Of a DNA stretch of 5,428 bases, positions 1 to 5,331 are shown in pieces; position 1 is the first letter of the stretch; each line of letters starts with the position of its first letter. The translations under genes were made by a program, and so were the position numbers. The notes below the pieces were generated by a model that worked only from the letters and a program-made list of their open reading frames with translations, did not search any database and had not been told where the DNA came from. Where the stretch lies: assembly GCA_029939875.1 (NCBI GenBank), contig JAOZSC010000211.1:1-5428 (forward strand), given 5' to 3'. Source of the stretch: Desulfobacterales bacterium. GTDB taxonomy: Bacteria > Desulfobacterota > Desulfobacteria > Desulfobacterales > JAFDCJ01.

Positions 1-2160
1 GCCCACTTCCACGGCCGTAACAAAATCGCCCAGCCCCAAAAGCAGGATCTTTGCGGGGCTCAGTTTGACGGTGTCGCCGTTTCCGGACGCGGTAGGGATT
101 TTGCCGTTTTCCAGGAATTTAACGGCCAGCACGGCCGCCACCGCCGAGGCGGATGCGAACTGCCCGGTAATTTTGCGGTAGTCGATCACGGGTTTGCCGA
201 AACCCGTCAGGGCCAGAAAATCTTTAAACTGGCGCTGTCCCTCACGGCGCCCGGCCGCGGGGATTCCCGCCAGCACGGCGCCAAAGGAGGCGTTTATCCG
301 GTGGGCTCCTCCCAGTCGTTCAACCAGGGCGGAAACCACCGCGGGGTTGGCAGCCGCATTTTCAAAAAACGGGGCCGTGATCGACATACAGGTGGGGTCT
401 GGCCCGCGCGTGATACGCAGGGCGCCTCCGCCGTCTGAAAGGCAGGCGTCGGCTGCTACGGAACGGTCAAACAGGCGGGAAAGTACCCGGTGGCCTTCAT
501 CGGCGCCGATAAGAAGAAAGCTGCCGTCAATGTCACCGGACAGCAGCCCGGCAGCCACCAGCGCTTGCTCAAAGGAATAATCCCCCCCGGTCATGGTGAT
601 GTTGGCGCCTGTGGCCCGAAACTGCAAGGCCACCTGGCCGGCGGCGGCGTTGTGAACCGAACCGACAAAGTCGGTGGGACTGGGAAACTGTTCATCGGTT
701 TCGTAAAGGCGGGTTAAAAAATCAAAGGTTTCCGACTGGGCTCCCCAGCCCGTACCCAGAAACACCGCCGTTGGCCGCTGGGCAACAGGCACATTGTCCA
801 CTGCCGCCAGAGCCAGTGATAAGGCCAGGCGGGAAAAGCGTTTCAGACGCCGGACCTGCCGGGCGGCAAGGTTTTCCGAGATTTTTTCTGAGGACAGTAT
901 TCCGCCGCAGGTTTTTCCGGTGGCGATATATTTCATGGTTTGCCCGGTGTGGCCTGCTCCTGTCACACAGGCGCATCCCTGTATGGACAGGGGGGTTACG
1001 GCTGTTTTGGCACTGCCCGGATGATTGGCATCGGCAGCACCGATAATCAGCGCCGCGTTGTTGCCGCCGAATCCAAAAGAATTGGAAAGCACGGTCTTAA
1101 CCGGTTTTCGGCACGGCCGCATTACCGGATCCAGCTTCAGCTCAGGGTCCGGCCGGCGGCAGCCGGTGTTGGCGGGTACCAGCTGCTCGTGGACACTGAT
1201 AGCGGAGATGACCGCATCAATGGCACCGGCGGCGGCCAGGCTGTGTCCGCAGGCGCCCTTGATCGATGATACCAGCGGCCGGTGATGGGGGAAAAGTGTT
1301 CGGATGGCCCGGGCCTCGGCAAGATCATTGTCTATGGTCCCCGTGCCGTGCAGGTTAATATAATCGATGTCGCCCGCCGAAATGGCGGCATCGTTAATGG
1401 CAGCCCGCATTGCTGCCAGGGCGCCCTTACCGTGGGGGTGTGGTTTTACAGGGTGGTGGGCGTCACAGGACAGGCCGGCACCCAGCAGCCGGGCGACGGC
1501 CCCGTGCCCGTCGTTTGCCGTCAACAGTAGCATGGCCGCTCCCTCGGCCACCGACATTCCCCGACGGTTTTTATCCAGGGGCCGGGCCCCGGCCGGATCG
1601 ATGAGCTGCAACGAATGAAAACCGTAATAGGTCAGCCGGCAAAGGCAGTCGGCACCTCCGGCCAGCACCCGTACGGCCGTGCCGGTCCGCAGCATTTCCA
1701 GGGCAATTTTGATGGCCACCGCTCCTGAAGAACAGGCCGTGGAAACGGTCAGCACCGGTCCGGTGCAACCGCAGCGACGGGCAATGTCTTCGGCCACCGA
1801 GCCGGGAGCATGGCGGCGAAACAGCTGCGGGTCACAGGCTTTTTTTTTTAACTGGATTTCAGTGTTCAGCATGCCGCCGGTGGTAACGCCCAGCACGACG
1901 GCATCCGGTGCGGTGTCGCACCCGGCCATGGCCTGGTCGGCGGCCAGTCGCGCCAGTTGGTGAGTGCGCGGAAGCGGGTTATTTTCAAAAAGGCCGGAAA
2001 ATTCTCCCACCGGCAGCGGTGGTTGGGAGGGCGTTGAAAAAAGGGTCAAGGGGCGGATGCCCGTACGTCCTTTTTCAAGGGTCTCGGTTGTCTGCAAGAT
2101 GCCGTTTCCCAGGCAGCTGACCACCCCCATGGATGAAATATACACCCGTACACCGGTCAA
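1..2160 (-). CDS. Fused beta-ketoacyl-ACP synthase and ketosynthase-like (chain-length-factor-like) protein, 3' end cut by window
   Basis: The minus-strand frame is open without a stop from 2181 to base 1, giving at least 720 codons. Residues 1-373 form a FabF/ApeO-type ketosynthase: N-terminal SSMGVVSCLGNG, nucleophile motif TACSSG (Cys143), HGTGT (His271), KGACGH (Lys301, His306) and C-terminal SFGFGGNN. After a short linker (about 374-390), residues 391-720 form a second thiolase-like fold matching the ketosynthase-like N-terminal family (PF13723 type), with FVGSVHNAAAGQ at 498-509 and GGDYSFEQA at 525-533. It has no cysteine or histidines at the catalytic positions, as in chain-length factors. 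The expected role is condensation of malonyl-ACP onto an ACP-bound chain in a type II polyene or fatty-acid-like pathway. The TTG start at 2160 is preferred: it overlaps the ACP stop, has AGGG 8 nt upstream (2169-2172) and keeps the first beta strand. The ATG at 2130 would remove that strand. The C-terminus lies beyond base 1, probably only slightly, since ILLLGLGDFVTAVEVG resembles the last strands of the fold. Confidence 0.88.
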   Translation of the reverse strand, partial: MTGVRVYISSMGVVSCLGNGILQTTETLEKGRTGIRPLTLFSTPSQPPLPVGEFSGLFENNPLPRTHQLARLAADQAMAGCDTAPDAVVLGVTTGGMLNTEIQLKKKACDPQLFRRHAPGSVAEDIARRCGCTGPVLTVSTACSSGAVAIKIALEMLRTGTAVRVLAGGADCLCRLTYYGFHSLQLIDPAGARPLDKNRRGMSVAEGAAMLLLTANDGHGAVARLLGAGLSCDAHHPVKPHPHGKGALAAMRAAINDAAISAGDIDYINLHGTGTIDNDLAEARAIRTLFPHHRPLVSSIKGACGHSLAAAGAIDAVISAISVHEQLVPANTGCRRPDPELKLDPVMRPCRKPVKTVLSNSFGFGGNNAALIIGAADANHPGSAKTAVTPLSIQGCACVTGAGHTGQTMKYIATGKTCGGILSSEKISENLAARQVRRLKRFSRLALSLALAAVDNVPVAQRPTAVFLGTGWGAQSETFDFLTRLYETDEQFPSPTDFVGSVHNAAAGQVALQFRATGANITMTGGDYSFEQALVAAGLLSGDIDGSFLLIGADEGHRVLSRLFDRSVAADACLSDGGGALRITRGPDPTCMSITAPFFENAAANPAVVSALVERLGGAHRINASFGAVLAGIPAAGRREGQRQFKDFLALTGFGKPVIDYRKITGQFASASAVAAVLAVKFLENGKIPTASGNGDTVKLSPAKILLLGLGDFVTAVEVG

Positions 2161-2423
2161 TTGGGAAGCCCTGGAGAGTTTTCATGGATATAGGTGGCCA
2201 GGGTTTTCAAGGTGGCAAACACCTTGACACCCAGTTCGCGGTTATCGATTCGAATGTTGTAATCCTTTTCGATCATGATGACCATTTCCAGGACATCGAT
2301 GGAATCGATTCCCAGACTTCCCCCCACCAAAGGGTCATCGGCTTTTATATCATCCGGCTGAACATCGACCAGGTTCAAAACATCAACAATTTTGTTCTGA
2401 AGTTCCTTGATTAATTTTTCCAT
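2157..2423 (-). CDS. Acyl carrier protein
   Basis: This 88-aa protein has the length and helical pattern of a discrete type II ACP. The phosphopantetheine attachment site is Ser41 in LGIDSIDVLEMV, with a preceding acidic DDPL stretch and a following acidic helix, as in ACPs of aryl polyene and fatty-acid systems. It would carry the growing acyl chain as a thioester in the cytoplasm. The start chosen is ATG at 2423 because GGGA (2432-2435) lies 8 nt upstream; the in-frame ATG at 2441 would add six residues (MHGING) without a ribosome site. Its TGA stop overlaps the TTG start of the ketosynthase gene (ATTGA), so the two are probably translationally coupled and their products used together. It is the first minus-strand gene of the divergent pair. 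Confidence 0.9.
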   Translation of the reverse strand: MEKLIKELQNKIVDVLNLVDVQPDDIKADDPLVGGSLGIDSIDVLEMVIMIEKDYNIRIDNRELGVKVFATLKTLATYIHENSPGLPN

Positions 2424-2579
2424 TCCGTTTATCCCATGCATCGGTTGCAGTTGATTTTCAAAAGTCTCGTTTCTTTACAGTCCTGCTATTTTATAGTACT
2501 ATTTCAATTTATTATTATTGAGCTAATTATTCAATGTTTTTTTGGGGTCTTTCGCGGCAAGATCCCGGGACGGCAGCCC
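2424..2579. promoter_or_regulatory. Divergent promoter region between ACP and dehydratase genes
   Basis: This non-coding gap separates the two divergent transcription units and is much richer in A/T than the genes on either side, especially 2455-2540. It must hold promoters for both directions. A frame remains open upstream of the dehydratase to 2436, but its composition is low-complexity hydrophobic (Ile/Phe/Leu from AT-rich DNA) and no ribosome site supports it. An SD-like GGGA at 2567-2570 lies 9 nt before the dehydratase ATG. Confidence 0.7.
2474..2502 (+). promoter_or_regulatory. Candidate sigma-70-type promoter for the dehydratase/fabG unit
   Basis: TTTACA (2474-2479, five of six matches to TTGACA) is followed after 17 nt by TACTAT (2497-2502, four of six matches to TATAAT), which predicts a transcript start near 2509 and a leader of about 70 nt. 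The -10 element sits in the perfect 10-bp palindrome ATAGTACTAT (2493-2502), which could also serve as an operator. On the opposite strand a TATAAA element in the same stretch might serve the ACP gene, but no good -35 partner was found. This is a pattern match only. Confidence 0.35.
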
Positions 2580-3020
2580 ATGAAGCAGTTTAATCTCAGC
2601 CTGGAGGATCTTCTGCCCCACCGCGACCGCATGTTGCTGGTGGATGAGATCCTGGAAGTCGATGATAAAATGGCGATCACCCGTGCGACGGTCAGCGATC
2701 AATGGCCTCTTTTTGACGGACAGGCCGTGGGACCCCTTGTGCTGATCGAGCTGGTGGCCCAGACGGCCGGAGTTTCCAATGGCTGGGTCCGGATTCAACA
2801 GCGTGGCCGGGATTCGGAAAAAAAAGGATGGCTGGTGGGGATCAAACAGGCGCGTTTTTTTGTTGATGCGCTTTTTTTGAACCAACGGATTATCACCCGG
2901 GCGGAAAACCACTTCGCATATGAAAACTTCCGGCACATTCAGGGAACCGCCCGGATTGGGCCGGATGTTGTCGGTGAGGTCGAGTTGCAGGTCATTCAAA
3001 CCGATTCAAAAGGGGGATAG
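2580..3020 (+). CDS. Hotdog-fold 3-hydroxyacyl-ACP dehydratase, ApeP-like
   Basis: This is a 146-aa protein of single-hotdog length. The N-terminal LLPHRDRMLLVDEILEV (11-27) is the classic opening of FabZ/ApeP-type dehydratases. The central helix contains GPLVLIELVAQTAG (51-64), with Glu57 in the position of the FabZ/FabA catalytic acid, and GWLVGIKQARFF (83-94) matches the following strand. The expected reaction is dehydration of 3-hydroxyacyl-ACP to trans-2-enoyl-ACP in the cytoplasm. The HFPG histidine of FabZ is absent: the aligned stretch reads WPLFDG, and no histidine occurs between residues 15 and 56. In APE systems ApeP works with a second dehydratase, ApeI, so a partner may be needed. 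The start at 2580 has GGGA 9 nt upstream. fabG follows 6 nt after the stop, implying one operon. The assignment to the dehydratase superfamily is firm; the exact subfamily is less so. Confidence 0.85.
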   Translation: MKQFNLSLEDLLPHRDRMLLVDEILEVDDKMAITRATVSDQWPLFDGQAVGPLVLIELVAQTAGVSNGWVRIQQRGRDSEKKGWLVGIKQARFFVDALFLNQRIITRAENHFAYENFRHIQGTARIGPDVVGEVELQVIQTDSKGG

Positions 3021-3026
3021 CACCGG

Positions 3027-3764
3027 ATGGAACAATCACGTGACGCCAGGGTGGCCCTTGTCACCGGGGCCAGCAAGGGTATCGGACGGGCCATATGCGT
3101 TGAACTGGCAAAATGCGGTTATCATGTGGTGATCAATTACCGATCCGATGAAAAAGGAGCCCTAAAAACCCTGGAAATGATCAGGCAGGAGGGCTCCGAC
3201 GGCAACATCATGGGCTTTGATGTCGCCAATTATGATGAATCCCTGGCGGCTGTGGATGAGATTGCAAAAGATTATGCCGCCATTGATGTGCTGGTCAACA
3301 ATGCCGGCATTACCGCCGACGGCCTGTTTATCATGATGCCCCGCAGAGACTGGAACGCGGTCATCGATGTCAGCCTGAGCGGATTTTATAACGTCACCAA
3401 GCCCGTGCTTGAAAAGATGATCCGCCGCAAAAGCGGAGCCATTGTTTCCATCGCCTCGGTGGCCGCGCTGATCGGCAACCGGGGCCAGGCCAATTACTCG
3501 GCGGCCAAAGCCGGGCTGATCGGTGCCAGCCGCGCTGTGGCATCCGAAGTCGCCCGGCTGGGCATCCGGGTCAATGTGGTCGCACCGGGGCTTATCGAGA
3601 CGGACATGATCAAGGAGGCCCCCGTGGAAAATATCAAGGCCCTGATTCCCATGGCACGCATCGGCCGGCCACAGGAGGTGGCGCGGGTGGTGCGTTTTTT
3701 GTGCTCTGATGATGCGTCCTATGTTACCGGACAGGTCATCTCGGTCAATGGCGGCATGTTCTAG
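3027..3764 (+). CDS. fabG: 3-oxoacyl-ACP reductase, FabG type (short-chain dehydrogenase/reductase)
   Basis: This 245-aa protein spans a complete classical SDR. It has the cofactor motif TGASKGIG (13-20), NNAG (91-94), the catalytic Ser144 (in SIASVAAL), and Tyr157 and Lys161 in YSAAKAG; the C-terminus is VTGQVISVNGGMF. The segments GNRGQANYSAAKAGLIGA and APGLIETDMI are very close to the FabG-like reductases of aryl polyene clusters. Its role is NADPH-dependent reduction of 3-ketoacyl-ACP to 3-hydroxyacyl-ACP, feeding the dehydratase encoded just upstream. One oddity: the Asn of the usual N-S-Y-K tetrad (VNLxG or TNLSS in relatives) is Ser116 here (DVSLSG). A purine-rich AGGGGGA (3011-3017), inside the end of the dehydratase gene, lies 9 nt before the ATG, so the two genes are probably co-translated. 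Specificity for this pathway rather than housekeeping fatty acid synthesis is inferred from position. Confidence 0.93.
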   Translation: MEQSRDARVALVTGASKGIGRAICVELAKCGYHVVINYRSDEKGALKTLEMIRQEGSDGNIMGFDVANYDESLAAVDEIAKDYAAIDVLVNNAGITADGLFIMMPRRDWNAVIDVSLSGFYNVTKPVLEKMIRRKSGAIVSIASVAALIGNRGQANYSAAKAGLIGASRAVASEVARLGIRVNVVAPGLIETDMIKEAPVENIKALIPMARIGRPQEVARVVRFLCSDDASYVTGQVISVNGGMF

Positions 3765-3837
3765 AAGTGGTTGCAGAACCCCGTCTAATGCTCGAGAGCA
3801 AGGCGTCTCGAGCATGATCCGGGGCTCTCCACTTCTA
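3762..3837. repeat. 76-nt imperfect palindrome between fabG and the LolA-like gene
   Basis: Three nested stems are visible. The outer stem is TAGAAGTGG (3762-3770) with CCACTTCTA (3829-3837), 9 bp. The middle stem is CCCCG (3779-3783) with CGGGG (3820-3824). The inner stem is ATGCTCGAGA (3788-3797) with TCTCGAGCAT (3806-3815), 10 bp around an 8-nt loop. The outer arm begins at the fabG stop codon. No T-run follows, so it is not a canonical Rho-independent terminator. It could be a transcript-stabilising or processing hairpin, an attenuator separating synthesis from envelope genes, or a dispersed REP/MITE-like element. Confidence 0.8.
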
Positions 3838-3887
3838 TTCATCAAACGCCTGATTTGAGCATTGAACCCTTGTTGGAAGTATCCACG

Positions 3888-4505
3888 ATGAAACACGTCC
3901 CCAAAGTGCATCCTGTTTTATGTGTCGCCTTGCTTATGGCGGCATTTATGTGTCTCGGGTGGGCGGACAGCTGGCAGGGGCTCAAGGCCGGTGCCGGTCG
4001 GGTGACCTCTGTTAAAGGGGAATTCGTGCAGGAAAAGCACATGAAAATTTTATCCCGGCCGCTTGTATCCACAGGGGTTTTGTATTTTCGCGCCCCGGAC
4101 TCGTTGCGGGGGGAATACCGTCAGCCGGTAAGAAGTATTTTGCTTTTGCACGACGGCAAAACCAGACGCTATGTTGAAAAAGACGGGAAACTGGTGGAAG
4201 ATGCCACCGCCAGCCTGCAGTCCATGCAGATGGTGGTACAGGAAATCACCGCCTGGATGAGCGGGCGCTTTGACGAGAACCCCGCATTTATCACCACCCT
4301 GGCGGCCGGGCGCCGGATTATACTCGTTCCCCGGGATAAATCCTTTGCCAAACTGATTCAGCGTATTGAAATCAGCCTGTCGGATCGGCCGGGAGTGATC
4401 AAATCGGTGATGATTTATGAAAGCCAGGATTCTTTTACCCGCCTGCGGTTTTTAAACGTGGTTTTGAATCAACCCCTGGATGATGCCGTATTCCGGAAAA
4501 AATGA
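3888..4505 (+). CDS. LolA-like periplasmic outer-membrane lipoprotein carrier family protein
   Basis: This 205-aa protein begins with a Sec signal peptide: basic MKHVPK, a hydrophobic core (about 9-24) and a probable cut after GWA (residue 26). The mature part has the LolA-like pattern: VKGEFVQEKHMKILSRPLVS (42-61), then GVLYFRAPDSLRGEY (63-77) and LLLHDGKTRRYVE, alternating strands typical of an open lipid-binding half barrel. Housekeeping LolA shuttles lipoproteins to the outer membrane; relatives encoded in aryl polyene clusters (ApeL-like) are thought to handle the cluster product or its lipid carrier. Location next to ACP, KS, KR and dehydratase genes favours the cluster role. The start at 3888 has GGAAG (3875-3879) 8 nt upstream; an upstream in-frame TTG at 3855 would bury the signal peptide. 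The stop touches the next ATG (TGAATG), so the two genes are co-translated. Confidence 0.8.
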   Translation: MKHVPKVHPVLCVALLMAAFMCLGWADSWQGLKAGAGRVTSVKGEFVQEKHMKILSRPLVSTGVLYFRAPDSLRGEYRQPVRSILLLHDGKTRRYVEKDGKLVEDATASLQSMQMVVQEITAWMSGRFDENPAFITTLAAGRRIILVPRDKSFAKLIQRIEISLSDRPGVIKSVMIYESQDSFTRLRFLNVVLNQPLDDAVFRKK

Positions 4506-5174
4506 ATGAAGCGCTTTTTTCTTTTAACTCTTTTAAGCGGTATCCTGTTGCTTGTGGTTGCCTGCAGCGGTCTGCCCCGGGTGTATCCGGCCGGCGATAC
4601 GGCCCAGCCCCAGATCCGGAAGGCATGTGAAGCAGTATTTCCCCGCGGGAAATGGCAACTTCTGCATTCCATTGAAACCAGCCTGCCGGGCGGTCACAAA
4701 GGGTTTGTCATGGGATTGACCGTCATTTCGTCTGTCGACGAAACCGTGCGATGTGTCATCATGACCATCGAGGGCCTGGTGCTTTTCGATGCTGCTTATG
4801 ACGGCCGGGTTACCGTCAAACGGGCGGTGGCCCCCTTTGATGCTGAAAATTTTGCCCGGGGGCTTGTGAGAGATATCCGCCTGATATTTTTCAAGCCTGG
4901 CGTAGTGCCGGATGAAACCGGTCGACTGAAAAACGGTTCGGCCACCTGCCGGTATCGCGACCCCGACGGACACATCGTCGATGTCATCACCCGGGTGGAC
5001 GGCAATTGGGAAATACGTCAATATGATCAGCAACTGCGAGTGATTCGCACTGTAAAGGGTTTGCGACCGGGCGATTTTCCGGGTATTTCCAAGCGGATTG
5101 AATTGACCGCCGCCGGCCTGTCGCGGTATGTCCTGGTCATGGATCTGGTGGAAGCCGTGCCCTTGGATCCGTAA
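4506..5174 (+). CDS. Outer-membrane-type lipoprotein, DUF3261-like
   Basis: This 222-aa protein starts with a type II signal peptide: MKRFF, a Leu/Val core and the lipobox VVAC, giving lipidated Cys20. No Asp follows the cysteine (CSGLP), which is consistent with sorting to the outer membrane under the enterobacterial rule. The mature part is mostly predicted beta strands, with GFVMGLTVISSVDETVRCVIMTIEGLVLFDAAYDG (roughly 65-99) followed by KRAVAPFDAENFARGLVRDIRLIFF. This layout and its position directly behind a LolA-like gene match the DUF3261 lipoproteins of aryl polyene clusters (ApeN-like), whose biochemical role is unknown. GGAAAA at the end of the upstream gene (4495-4500) can act as ribosome site, and the ATG follows the upstream TGA with no gap. 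Lipoprotein status is firm; the DUF3261 assignment rests on context and overall pattern. Confidence 0.75.
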   Translation: MKRFFLLTLLSGILLLVVACSGLPRVYPAGDTAQPQIRKACEAVFPRGKWQLLHSIETSLPGGHKGFVMGLTVISSVDETVRCVIMTIEGLVLFDAAYDGRVTVKRAVAPFDAENFARGLVRDIRLIFFKPGVVPDETGRLKNGSATCRYRDPDGHIVDVITRVDGNWEIRQYDQQLRVIRTVKGLRPGDFPGISKRIELTAAGLSRYVLVMDLVEAVPLDP

Positions 5175-5237
5175 ACGAATAACAATTGTTTAGTTTTCTA
5201 TAAATTATTTTTGTGCATTTCGCGGTAGAATATTTTA

Positions 5238-5302
5238 GCCACCAAGACACCAAAACACAAAGATAAATTTTAGCAGACGGCTTTGCTTTGTGCCTTAGTG
5301 GC
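5238..5302. repeat. Imperfect inverted repeat (CCACCAAG…CTTAGTGGC type), possible terminator
   Basis: The left arm (5238-5262, beginning GCCACCAAGACACC) and right arm (5281-5302, ending GCCTTAGTGGC) are imperfect reverse complements and can form a long mismatched hairpin with a loop of about 18 nt. The right arm is followed by T6 and then CGTTTT, so transcripts of the lipoprotein unit could end here. Near-identical CCACCAAGACAC…GTGGC motifs are familiar to me as dispersed repeats in several bacterial genomes, including Desulfobacterota; copy number in this genome cannot be seen from the window. Confidence 0.6.
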
Positions 5303-5331
5303 CATTTTTTCGTTTTATCCGGGTTAGCTTT

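Noticed and set aside
722..1768. Short minus-strand frames at 722-976, 1137-1328 and 1571-1768
   Set aside because: They lie in frames other than the ketosynthase frame, which has clear motifs through the same region.
194..1963. Numerous plus-strand open frames of 60-130 codons across the left part
   Set aside because: They are antisense shadows of the continuous minus-strand ketosynthase frame; their translations are rich in Arg/Pro/Ala/Gly with no recognisable domain.
2436..2579. In-frame N-terminal extension of the dehydratase (48 residues, hydrophobic)
   Set aside because: It covers the AT-rich promoter region, lacks a ribosome site and adds a spurious membrane-like segment to a cytoplasmic enzyme family that starts near LPHR.
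2523..2999. 158-codon minus-strand frame opposite the dehydratase
   Set aside because: Shadow of the dehydratase; no domain-like pattern and no supporting ribosome site.
3762..3837. CRISPR repeat, tRNA or attachment site as explanation of the palindrome
   Set aside because: There is a single copy with no spacers, no cloverleaf or CCA-type end, and no direct repeat flanking a mobile segment.
3162..3911. 249-codon minus-strand frame opposite fabG
   Set aside because: Antisense shadow of an SDR gene with complete motifs; its His/Gly/Asp-rich translation resembles no family I know, and it runs through the intergenic palindrome.
4533..5033. 166-codon minus-strand frame opposite the lipoprotein
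   Set aside because: The plus-strand frame has a signal peptide, lipobox and a tight junction with its neighbour; the opposite frame has none of these.
5181..5190. AACAATTGTT palindrome after the lipoprotein stop as an operator
   Set aside because: It is only 10 bp in AT-rich DNA, and no convincing promoter hexamers with normal spacing were found around it.
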